A program made the position numbers and the translations under genes. Shown piece after piece: positions 4,959-12,288 of a stretch of 12,914 bases of DNA; within the stretch, counting starts at the first letter, position 1; each line of letters opens with the position of its first letter. The DNA comes from Firmicutes bacterium CAG:110 (lineage in GTDB: Bacteria; Bacillota; Clostridia; Oscillospirales; Oscillospiraceae). The stretch spans positions 19,249 through 32,162 of the forward strand of contig HF988088.1 in the NCBI GenBank assembly GCA_000434635.1, given 5' to 3'. Under the pieces are notes generated by a model. That model had not been told where the DNA came from, searched no databases, and saw only the letters and a list, made by a program, of their open reading frames with translations.

Positions 4959-7229
4959 ATGGCTTTGAAAGGTCTTGACATTTTTAAGCTGTCTCCTAAG
5001 AAGAACTGTAAGGAGTGCGGCAGCCCCACCTGTATGGCATTCTGCATGAAGGTGGCGCAGGGTGCTGTGTCCATCGACAAGTGCCCCTACTTCTCTGACG
5101 ACGCGAAGGCGATGCTCAACGAGCAGACCGCGCCTCCCATGAAGACCATCACCGTCGGCGATCACAAGCTGGGCGGCGAGACTGTCCTCTACCGTCACGA
5201 GAAGACTCTGGTCAACAAGAACCTGTACGCAGTTTCCGTCTGCACCTGCATGTCCGCTGAGGAAGCCGACAAGAAGCTGGCCGACCTGCAGAAGGTTGAC
5301 TACGAGCGTATCGGCGAGAGAATGTACGTTGAGTTCGTTTTCGTCGCCAACAAGCAGTCCGATCCCGCTGCCTACGCGGAGCTGGTCAAGAAGGCCGCTG
5401 CTACCGGCCGTGACCTGATCCTGGAGTGCTGGGATGTGGAGTGCGCCAAGGCTGCTCTGGCAGTCGCGGGCAAGAACGTCATTCTCGACGGCGCTACCCC
5501 TGACAACTACGAGGCTATGAACGCTGTCGCCAAGGAGGCCGGTGTTGTTCTGGGCGTTCACGCCGACACCATCTCCGACCTGTACGACACCGTGAAGAAG
5601 CTGGAAGCCGCCGGCAACAAGAACCTGGTGCTGGACGTCACCGGCAAGACCGCCAAGGAGACGCTGGCCAACGCCGTTCTGGTGCGCCGCACTGCCATCA
5701 AGGATGGCGACCGCAGCTTCGGCTATCCCTCCATCGTCAACGTCGCCCGTATCGCCAGCGGCGATGACCATCTGCAGACCGCCTACGCTTCCATGTTCAC
5801 CGAGAAGTACGGCTCCATCATCGTCATGGAGCACATGACCTATGCGCAGGCGCTGCCTCTGTACGGCCTGCGTCAGAACATCTTCACCGATCCTCAGAAG
5901 CCCATGAAGGTGGAGAGCAAGATCTATCCGCTGAACGGCGCCGACGAGAACAGCCCCTGCGCCCTGACCGTGGACTTCGCTCTGACCTACTTCCTGGTTT
6001 CCGGCGAACTGGAGCGTTCCAACCAGCCCGTGAACCTGATCATCACCGATGCTTCCGGCATGTCCGTTCTGACTGCGTGGGCTGCCGGTAAGTTCTCCTC
6101 CTCCACCGTCAAGAAGACCTTCGAGACGCTGGACATCGAGAACAAGATCAAGAACCGCACTCTGATTATCCCCGGCAAGGTCGCCGTTATGAAGGGCGAG
6201 ATTCAGGAGAAGCTGCCCGGCTGGAACGTCGTTGTCGGCCCCACCGAGGCGGTTCAGCTGCCCAAGTACATGAAGGACAAGGAATACGAGGCCGCTGCCA
6301 AGGCTGCCGCCGCCGAGAACGCCGCCAAGGCTGCCACCACCGTGGAAGTCAAGGAGCTGTCCTTCGACGAGCTGCTGGCGACCAAGGTCCCCGAGATCAA
6401 GGTCGTGGACATGGGCGTCAAGTACAAGGGCTACAACCCCGAATCCCAGACCTTCGTCACCATCGGCGAGCGTATCCACTGCATTGCGCCCTCTGTCCGC
6501 AAGGCTATGGACGAGCGTGACCCCGAGCCTATCCTGAAGCGTGCTGCCGAGCAGATCGCTGCCGGCGCCACCTATCTGGACGTCAACATCGGACCTGCTG
6601 AGAAGGACGGTCCCGAGCGCATGATGTGGGCTGTCAAGCTGCTGCAGGAGAACTTCAACAATGTTCCTCTGGCACTGGACACCGCCAACAAGCGGGCTAT
6701 CGAGGCCGGTATCAAGGTCTACAACCGCACCAACGGCAAGCCCATCGTCAACTCCGCCGACGCCGGTTCCCGTATTTCCAACATTGATCTGGCTGCTGCC
6801 AACGACGCCATCTGTATTGCCCTCTGCTCTGCCGACGGTATCGCTAAGGACAACGAAGAGCGCATGAAGCACTGCCACAACATGCTGGAGCGCGGCATGA
6901 GTCTGGGCATGGATGCCACCGACCTGTGGTTCGACCCCCTGTTCCTGGTCGTCAAGGGTATGCAGGACAAGCAGATGGAAGTTCTGGAAGCCATCAAGAT
7001 GTTCGCATCGGAAGGCCTGAAGTCCACCGGCGGTCTGTCCAACAACTCTAACGGCGCGCCCAAGACGCTGCGTCCCATCATGGACTCCGCTCTGGTCGCC
7101 ATGGCGATGATGCAGGGTCTGACCTCCGCCATCGTCAACCCCTGCGACCTGCGCCTGATGGAGACCATCAAGTCCTGCGACATCTTCAAGAACCACGTCC
7201 TCTACTCCGACTCCTACCTCGACCTCTAA
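4959..7229 (+). CDS. acsC: Fusion of CoFeSP large subunit (AcsC) with methyl-THF:CoFeSP methyltransferase (AcsE)
   Basis: One uninterrupted 756-residue frame holding two proteins that are normally separate. Residues 1 to about 440 are AcsC: an N-terminal [4Fe-4S] domain with Cys17, Cys20, Cys25 and Cys42, a TIM barrel, and a C-terminal corrinoid-binding Rossmann-like domain (VNLIITDASGMSV near 358-370). Residues about 441-495 are a linker, first Ala/Lys/Glu-rich, then ELSFDELLATKVPEIKVVD. Residues about 497-756 are AcsE, a pterin-binding TIM barrel: FVTIGERIH, DVNIGP (541-546), Asp574 in ALDTAN, Asn598 in IVNSAD and Asn695 in GLSNNS. These match the Asp75, Asn96 and Asn199 folate-site residues of the Moorella enzyme. 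The product should bind CH3-THF at one end and corrinoid at the other. RBS AAGGAGG (4943-4949) nine bases from the ATG. Base composition is even across the join, so an assembly error looks unlikely. Confidence 0.94.
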   Translation: MALKGLDIFKLSPKKNCKECGSPTCMAFCMKVAQGAVSIDKCPYFSDDAKAMLNEQTAPPMKTITVGDHKLGGETVLYRHEKTLVNKNLYAVSVCTCMSAEEADKKLADLQKVDYERIGERMYVEFVFVANKQSDPAAYAELVKKAAATGRDLILECWDVECAKAALAVAGKNVILDGATPDNYEAMNAVAKEAGVVLGVHADTISDLYDTVKKLEAAGNKNLVLDVTGKTAKETLANAVLVRRTAIKDGDRSFGYPSIVNVARIASGDDHLQTAYASMFTEKYGSIIVMEHMTYAQALPLYGLRQNIFTDPQKPMKVESKIYPLNGADENSPCALTVDFALTYFLVSGELERSNQPVNLIITDASGMSVLTAWAAGKFSSSTVKKTFETLDIENKIKNRTLIIPGKVAVMKGEIQEKLPGWNVVVGPTEAVQLPKYMKDKEYEAAAKAAAAENAAKAATTVEVKELSFDELLATKVPEIKVVDMGVKYKGYNPESQTFVTIGERIHCIAPSVRKAMDERDPEPILKRAAEQIAAGATYLDVNIGPAEKDGPERMMWAVKLLQENFNNVPLALDTANKRAIEAGIKVYNRTNGKPIVNSADAGSRISNIDLAAANDAICIALCSADGIAKDNEERMKHCHNMLERGMSLGMDATDLWFDPLFLVVKGMQDKQMEVLEAIKMFASEGLKSTGGLSNNSNGAPKTLRPIMDSALVAMAMMQGLTSAIVNPCDLRLMETIKSCDIFKNHVLYSDSYLDL

Positions 7230-7230
7230 T

Positions 7231-7478
7231 GCCCGTAGGACGGGCGGCCAATGACGTTACGGACGCTGGGTGGTGGTCGAACATCCTTTGGGCCCCTCGA
7301 CCGGTTGTGCGGCGGTTGTCCGTGCTGAGTGGGGGAGATGGAGGATGAATTTGGCACTGGGTGGTTGACGGACTGCTTTCGAGTCTGTTGATTAAGGTGC
7401 CGGAAGACAATAAACCCCAGAAGGTCGGCATTTGGCTGGCTGAGTAGATGTGACTGACAGTTTTCCCATGCACTACAT
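7231..7478 (+). promoter_or_regulatory. Structured intergenic region between acsC-acsE and acsB
   Basis: About 250 bases without a supported gene. It begins two bases after the stop with GCCCG-TAGGA-CGGGC (7231-7245). ACGGAC (7259-7264) pairs with GTCCGT (7318-7323) and encloses GGTCGA (7275-7280) paired with TCGACC (7297-7302). Downstream, a GGCAC...GTGCC stem encloses GACT-GCTTTCG-AGTC (about 7354-7402). CTGGCTG (7436-7442) is complementary to the 3' arm of the following terminator (7501-7507), so a competing antiterminator fold is possible. The region is G/T-rich and unlike the flanking coding DNA. Function unknown. Confidence 0.4.
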
Positions 7479-7517
7479 GGCTGGGAGGGAACCTCCCTCC
7501 CAGCCAGTTTGCTTTTT
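7479..7517 (+). terminator. Intrinsic terminator or attenuator between acsC-acsE and acsB
   Basis: A perfect 12-bp GC-rich stem (7479-7490 against 7494-7505) with a three-base loop is followed by AGTTTGCTTTTT. It would end most cooC-acsD-acsCE transcripts about 125 bases before acsB. It may be a partial attenuator, given the alternative pairing upstream. Confidence 0.8.
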
Positions 7518-7577
7518 CTGCTTTGGAAGAATTTGCTGCATTTGAAAGCCCCGGCGTGGTGCCGGAAACCGAACTGG

Positions 7578-7603
7578 TATATTCAGCCTTCGGGCTTAAT
7601 ATA
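7578..7603 (+). promoter_or_regulatory. UUCG-tetraloop hairpin in the acsB leader
   Basis: TATATT-c-AGCC-TTCG-GGCT-t-AATATA forms a stem of ten pairs with one internal mismatch, capped by a stable TTCG loop. It lies 25 bases before the acsB ribosome site. AT-rich -10-like hexamers overlap it, but I found no good -35, so the acsB promoter is unresolved. Confidence 0.45.
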
Positions 7604-7641
7604 TATTATCTTCAGGATTCAAAAAATTGGGAGGAATTTAC

Positions 7642-9768
7642 ATGAGCGTATTAACCGATCTCATTTATGGCGGTTCCAATGCCGTTGCGGGACTGACCGA
7701 AGGTGCCGTCAACGACGCCATTGCCAAGTACGGCGCAGACAAGGAGATTGCCTTCCCCGATACCGCATACTTTTTCCCCACCATTTACGCTGCCACCGGC
7801 GTAAAGGTCAAGACTCTGGGCGACCTGCCCGCCTGCGTGGGCGTGCTCAAGAGCCTGATCACCAATCAGGAGGATCTGGGTCAGGCGCTGAACGCCGGCC
7901 TTGCTACCGCTGTCGGCGCGGAAATTCTTGAGGGACTGAAATACGTCGACGGTGCCAACCCCTACGAAAACGAGTCCGGCATCGGCTTCGTTCCCGACCC
8001 CATCATCCGTTCTCTGGGCGTGCCGCTGGTCACCGGCGATATCCCCGGCGTGGCCGTTGTGCTGGGCAAGGCGGACAATGCCGAGGACGTGGTCAAGGTG
8101 GTCAAGGACTACCAGAGCAAGGGCATCATGACCTTCATGGTGGGCGACGTCATCGAGCAGTGCGCCGAGGGCGGCGTCAAGATGGGTCTGGAGCTGCGTG
8201 TCATTCCTCTGGGACACGACGTGACCTCCGTCATCCATGTTGTTACCGTGGCCATCCGTGCCGCTCTGATTTTCGGCAACGTTCAGCCCGGCAATCTGGC
8301 CGCTCTGCTGGACTACACCAAGAACCGTGTTCCCGCTTTCGTCAACACCTTCGGCGCCATTGACTCCGTGGTGGTTTCCGCCGGTGCGGGTGCCATCGCT
8401 CTGGGCTTCCCCGTGGTCGTGGACATTGATCTGGGCGAGAATCAGGTTCCCGGCGCTCTGGAGTCCGTATGCGACCACGCCGAGACCGTGAAGAAGTCTC
8501 TGGAACTGCGGAACATCAAGATCAAGGTGAAGGAACTGCCCATCCCCGTGGCCTTCGCCGCCGCCTTCGAGGGCGAGATCATCCGTAAGGCCGATATGCA
8601 CAACGAGATCTGGTCCGCCAAGAACCCCACGGCCGAGCTGGTGGTGATGCGGGAGCTGAATGAAATTGAGGATCACAAGATCACCATCGTCGGCCCCGAC
8701 TTCGATCAGGCCAAGGATCTGGCTCTGGCGACCTACGTTGAGGTGGCCGGTAAGAAGATGCAGGTGGACTTTGAGTCCGTTATCGAGCGGAAGTTCCACG
8801 CATGGTTCAACTACATGGAAGGCGTCATGCACACCGGCCAGCGCAATCAGGTCCGTATCCGTGTCAGCAACGCGGCCTACGACGCCGGTCTGCGTCTGAA
8901 GGACTTCGCCGAAGTTCTGTACGTCATGATCATGGACGAGTTTGACGCCGTTGTGGACAAGTGCCAGATCACCCTGATCACCGACGCCGCCGAGGCGGAG
9001 AAGTTCCGCGACGAGGTGGCTATGCCCCGGTACAACCAGCGCGACGACCGTCTGGCGTCCATGACCGACGAGGCCGTTGACCGTTACTTCACCTGCATCA
9101 TGTGCCAGTCCTTCGCCCCCGCCCACTGCTGCGTGGTCACCCCCGAGCGTCTGGGTCTGTGCGGCGCCGTGTCCTGGCTGGATGCCAAGGCTACCTACGA
9201 GCTGAACCCCAACGGTCCCTGCCAGCCCATCTTCAAGGAAGGCTGCGAGGACGAGCGCACCGGCCGCTTCCAGTCCGTCAACAAGGCGATCTCCGACGCG
9301 ACCCACGGCGCTGTTGAGAACGTCACCCTGTACTCCATTCTGGAGGACCCGATGACTTCCTGCGGCTGCTTCGAGTGCATCTGCGGCATTGAGCCGATGT
9401 CCAACGGCTTCATCGTTGTGAACCGGGAATACAAGGGCATGACCCCTGCCGGTATGACCTTCGGCGAGCTGGCCTCCTGCACCGGCGGCGGCGTCCAGAC
9501 CCCCGGCTACATGGGTCACGGCCGTCACTTCATCTCCTCCAAGAAGTTCATCGCCGCTGAGGGCGGCATCGAGCGCATTGTCTGGATGCCCAAGGAGCTG
9601 AAGGACGACGTTGCCGAGCGTCTGAACAAGACGGCCAAGGAACTGTACGGCATCGACAACTTCACCGACATGGTTGCCGACGAGACCGTTACTACCGACT
9701 GCGAGGAGCTGCTGAACTGGCTGACCGAGAAGGGTCACCCGGTGCTGGGCATGGAGCCTCTGATGTAA
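7642..9768 (+). CDS. acsB: Acetyl-CoA synthase catalytic subunit (CODH/ACS beta)
   Basis: A 708-residue cytoplasmic enzyme that joins CO, the methyl group from the corrinoid protein, and CoA into acetyl-CoA. The A-cluster ligands are all present: Cys485, Cys488, Cys497 and Cys507 have the same spacing (x2, x8, x9) as the Moorella cubane ligands, and the Cys574-Gly575-Cys576 motif holds the distal nickel. Domain order by family analogy: N-terminal CODH-contacting domain (1 to about 310, starting at LTDLIYGGSNAV), a middle domain, and the C-terminal A-cluster domain with TPAGMTFGELASCTGGG near 601-617. Because the N-terminal domain is intact (archaeal versions lack it), a CO dehydrogenase partner is expected elsewhere in the genome. 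Start ATG 7642, with GGGAGG seven bases upstream. It stands 412 bases from acsC-acsE behind a terminator, so it probably has some independent expression. Confidence 0.97.
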   Translation: MSVLTDLIYGGSNAVAGLTEGAVNDAIAKYGADKEIAFPDTAYFFPTIYAATGVKVKTLGDLPACVGVLKSLITNQEDLGQALNAGLATAVGAEILEGLKYVDGANPYENESGIGFVPDPIIRSLGVPLVTGDIPGVAVVLGKADNAEDVVKVVKDYQSKGIMTFMVGDVIEQCAEGGVKMGLELRVIPLGHDVTSVIHVVTVAIRAALIFGNVQPGNLAALLDYTKNRVPAFVNTFGAIDSVVVSAGAGAIALGFPVVVDIDLGENQVPGALESVCDHAETVKKSLELRNIKIKVKELPIPVAFAAAFEGEIIRKADMHNEIWSAKNPTAELVVMRELNEIEDHKITIVGPDFDQAKDLALATYVEVAGKKMQVDFESVIERKFHAWFNYMEGVMHTGQRNQVRIRVSNAAYDAGLRLKDFAEVLYVMIMDEFDAVVDKCQITLITDAAEAEKFRDEVAMPRYNQRDDRLASMTDEAVDRYFTCIMCQSFAPAHCCVVTPERLGLCGAVSWLDAKATYELNPNGPCQPIFKEGCEDERTGRFQSVNKAISDATHGAVENVTLYSILEDPMTSCGCFECICGIEPMSNGFIVVNREYKGMTPAGMTFGELASCTGGGVQTPGYMGHGRHFISSKKFIAAEGGIERIVWMPKELKDDVAERLNKTAKELYGIDNFTDMVADETVTTDCEELLNWLTEKGHPVLGMEPLM

Positions 9769-9782
9769 TGAAATTGAGATTG

Positions 9783-9817
9783 CGCCCGGGAAGGAAACTT
9801 CCCGGGCGTAGTTTTTT
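9783..9817 (+). terminator. Terminator of acsB
   Basis: A perfect 11-bp stem, CGCCCGGGAAG against CTTCCCGGGCG with a GAAA loop (9783-9808), is followed by TAG and six T residues. It starts 14 bases after the acsB stop. Confidence 0.93.
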
Positions 9818-9849
9818 GTGGCTTCCCCTACTGAACGAGGAGAGCCTTT

Positions 9850-9902
9850 GGGGGACGGATCGCCACACCAGTGCTGTGGCATTGGCTTGCAATGACACCC
9901 CC
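9850..9902. repeat. Palindromic intergenic repeat-like element
   Basis: Nested arms: GGGGG (9850-9854) with CCCCC (9898-9902), ATCGC (9859-9863) with GCAAT (9889-9893, one mismatch), and CCAGTGC (9868-9874) with GCATTGG (9879-9885) around TGTG. The wording (GCCACACCAGTG...GGCTTGCAATGACA) resembles extragenic palindromes I recall from gut Clostridia. Whether it is repeated in this genome cannot be seen here. Confidence 0.45.
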
Positions 9903-9956
9903 TATTGAGGAGCACATGCGTTCGGCCAGGTTATGACGCCGGGGTGATGAGCCATA

Positions 9957-10128
9957 TTATACTGAACTTCAATTAAAATCTTTAAAAAAGATTTTAATTG
10001 CCTGAAGGGCATGAAGTTCATATGAGACTTGTTTTGTGATTTCTTTCCTTATAAATCACAAAACAGGCAGCGCCATCAGGCGATGCCTTCCTGATTAAAA
10101 TTAAGATTCTAATCAGGAAATAGTATAA
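9957..10128. repeat. Four-hairpin palindromic element with terminal inverted repeats
   Basis: The ends TTATACT (9957-9963) and AGTATAA (10122-10128) are exact inverted repeats. Inside, in order: TGAACTTCA (9963-9971) with TGAAGTTCA (10012-10020), around a perfect 14-bp hairpin (9970-9983 with 9987-10000; this sits inside the outer arms and shares two bases with them); a perfect 13-bp hairpin (10030-10042 with 10053-10065); GGCAgCGCC (10066-10074) with GGCGaTGCC (10079-10087); and a perfect 10-bp hairpin TTCCTGATTA (10088-10097) with TAATCAGGAA (10110-10119). There is no coding capacity. The layout fits a MITE-like mobile repeat or a multibranched RNA. A partial second copy may begin at 12898. 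Confidence 0.65.
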
Positions 10129-10185
10129 AAATGAAAAGGCAGGGCGCTCTGAAAGAGAATATGGGTAAAAAAATACTGATTTCGC

Positions 10186-10214
10186 TGGACAATTGCGGGG
10201 AGCTATGCTATACT
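10186..10214 (+). promoter_or_regulatory. Promoter of the acsV-DUF3786 transcription unit
   Basis: -35 TGGACA (10186-10191), a 17-base spacer, and -10 TATACT (10209-10214) with an upstream TGC. Five of six consensus matches in each hexamer. The predicted start is near 10221, giving a leader of about 100 nt that contains a TTCGGCAA/TTGCCGGA hairpin at 10263-10282. Confidence 0.75.
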
Positions 10215-10319
10215 TGAAAAGAAAATAAAATTTCAGGCGGCGCTATCATTCCGTCCGGGAGTTTCGGCAATTTTTTGCCGGATGGCAGGGCCTCGCCCAA
10301 AAAGAAAGGTGTTATCCTT

Positions 10320-12248
10320 ATGCCAAAAGTCGTATTTCAAATCGAAGGCGGCAAGCCCGTTACCGTCGATTGCAACGTCGGCGATAACCTTCTGGAGCTG
10401 GCTCGCCGTGCCAATGTGGCAATCGACGCTCCCTGCTCCGGCAACGGTTCCTGCGGCAAGTGCCGTATCAAGCTGGTGGAGGGAGAGTTGGAATCCTACC
10501 CCAGCCGCCATATTTCCGACGAAGAATATGCCGAAGGCTGGCGCCTGAGCTGCAGCTCGAAGGTCGTCGGCAACTGCACCGTGTTTGTTCCGGACATCGC
10601 CAGCGCCTACCAGTCCCGGATGAAGACCGCCGATTTGAGCAGCCCGCAGGAGGTCGCCATTTTTGACGCCTGCCAGAGCCAGCTGAAGCAGAGCGGCATT
10701 CACTTTACCAATCGGTTCCGGGCGGTGGTCGTGACCATGGCCGAGCCGAGTCTGGACGACACCATGCCCGACAACGAGCGCCTGACATGGGCGCTTGAGG
10801 AGGCGCTGGGCGTAGAGAAGGTGGAGATTCCCTTCTGCGTCATGGTGAAGCTGGCCCACGTTCTGCGGGAAAACAGCTTCCACGTGTGCGTGAAGGGCGA
10901 ACTTCTGGGCGATACCTTCCGCTGCATGGAGATCTGCGCCCCGGAGGACACCAATATCATCGGCTGTGCCATCGATATCGGCACCACCACGGTCACCATG
11001 GTACTGACCGATCTGACCACGGGCAAAATTCTGGCGAAGGGCTCCTCCGGCAACGGCCAGATCCGTTACGGCGCAGACGTCATCAACCGTATCATCGAGC
11101 AGGGCAAGCCCGGCGGCAGGAAAAAGCTTCAGGACGCCATCCTGAAAGAGACTCTGAACCCCATCATTGCCAATCTGTGCAAGTCCGCGGGGGTCACATG
11201 CCCGTCCATTCTGCGCATGAGCGTGGGCGCGAATACCACCATGAACCACCTGCTGGTGGGCGTGGATGCCCAGAGTGTCCGCATGGATCCGTACATCCCC
11301 AGCTTCTTCCTCTGGAACGGACTGCTGGCGCAGGACTTGAAGATTCCCGCCAACCCCCTCGCGCCGGTACTCATCGCCCCCAACATCGGTTCCTACGTGG
11401 GCGGCGACATCACCGCCGGTACGCTGGCCTCCGGCATCTGGGACAGCGACGCGCTGAGCCTGTTCATCGACCTGGGCACCAACGGCGAGATCGTGTTCGG
11501 CAACCGGGACTTCCTTGTGAGCTGCGCCTGTTCTGCCGGCCCCGCCTTTGAGGGCGGCGACATTTCCTGCGGTATGCGCGCCACGGACGGCGCCATCGAA
11601 GCCTGCACCGTAGACAAAGTGACCATGGAACCCACCGTTTCCATCGTGGGCGACGAAGGACAGAAGGCCGTCGGCATCTGCGGCAGCGGCATCATCGACA
11701 TCATTTCCGAGCTGTACCGCTGCGGCATCGTCAACGCCAAGGGCCTGTTCATCCGGGAGGGCGAGCGCGTCCGCCGGGATCATCACGGCATGGGCCGCTA
11801 CGTTATTGCCTTTGAAAACGAAAGCGAGACCGGCCGGGAAGTGTCCATCAATGAAGTGGACATCGACAACTTCATCCGTGCCAAGGGCGCGATCTTCTCC
11901 GCCATCGCAACGCTGCTGCAAAGCGTGGATATGCCCGTGGAAGCCATCGAGAACGTCTATGTCGCAGGCGGCATCGGCTCCGGCATCAACATGAAGAACG
12001 CGGTGAATATCGGCATGTTCCCGGATGTGGAGCTGGAAAAGTTCCACTACATCGGCAACTCCTCTCTGGCTGGCGCTTACGCCATGGTCATGAGTGACGA
12101 AGCCGCCGCAAAAACTGCGGAAGTGGCAGCGAATATGACCTATCTGGAGCTTTCCACATATCCCGGCTACATGGATTCCTTTGTAGCTGCCTGCTTCCTG
12201 CCCCATACGGACAAGCGGCTGTTCCCCCATTCCATTCAGGAAATGTGA
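10320..12248 (+). CDS. acsV: Ferredoxin-ASKHA corrinoid activation protein (AcsV/RACo type)
   Basis: A 642-residue protein of the family that uses ATP hydrolysis to return inactive Co(II) corrinoid iron-sulfur protein to active Co(I). The N-terminal plant-type [2Fe-2S] domain has Cys39, Cys45, Cys48 and Cys78 (C-x5-C-x2-C-x29-C, within APCSGNGSCGKC and LSCSS). A linker and middle region span about 95-210. The C-terminal DUF4445/ASKHA ATPase spans about 215-620: phosphate-1 loop DIGTTTVT (219-226), DLGTNGE (384-390), CSAGPAFEGGD (404-414) and the adenosine-type motif YVAGGIGSG (547-555). Length and order match RACo. Start ATG 10320, chosen for AAAGGTG eight bases upstream; an upstream in-frame ATG at 10275 overlaps the leader hairpin. 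It has its own promoter, so it is not dependent on acsB transcription. The likely substrate is the AcsD/AcsC-AcsE protein encoded upstream. Confidence 0.93.
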   Translation: MPKVVFQIEGGKPVTVDCNVGDNLLELARRANVAIDAPCSGNGSCGKCRIKLVEGELESYPSRHISDEEYAEGWRLSCSSKVVGNCTVFVPDIASAYQSRMKTADLSSPQEVAIFDACQSQLKQSGIHFTNRFRAVVVTMAEPSLDDTMPDNERLTWALEEALGVEKVEIPFCVMVKLAHVLRENSFHVCVKGELLGDTFRCMEICAPEDTNIIGCAIDIGTTTVTMVLTDLTTGKILAKGSSGNGQIRYGADVINRIIEQGKPGGRKKLQDAILKETLNPIIANLCKSAGVTCPSILRMSVGANTTMNHLLVGVDAQSVRMDPYIPSFFLWNGLLAQDLKIPANPLAPVLIAPNIGSYVGGDITAGTLASGIWDSDALSLFIDLGTNGEIVFGNRDFLVSCACSAGPAFEGGDISCGMRATDGAIEACTVDKVTMEPTVSIVGDEGQKAVGICGSGIIDIISELYRCGIVNAKGLFIREGERVRRDHHGMGRYVIAFENESETGREVSINEVDIDNFIRAKGAIFSAIATLLQSVDMPVEAIENVYVAGGIGSGINMKNAVNIGMFPDVELEKFHYIGNSSLAGAYAMVMSDEAAAKTAEVAANMTYLELSTYPGYMDSFVAACFLPHTDKRLFPHSIQEM

Positions 12249-12288
12249 GCGCCCGGTGCGGGAAACGATACGAGTAAGAGGAAATAAC

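Noticed and set aside
4887..7196. 769-codon minus-strand frame opposite acsC-acsE
   Set aside because: A codon-bias artefact opposite a clearly identified gene. The predicted product is Gly/Val/Leu/Asp-rich with no motifs. The same holds for the long frames opposite acsD, acsB and acsV.
7186..7473. 95-codon minus-strand frame between acsC-acsE and acsB
   Set aside because: Its end is an Arg/Gly/Ser low-complexity tail antisense to acsC-acsE, and there is no ribosome site. RNA structure explains the region better.
7597..7609. AT-rich TATATT/TATTAT hexamers as the acsB promoter
   Set aside because: No acceptable -35 lies 16-18 bases upstream, and the hexamers form one arm of a hairpin.
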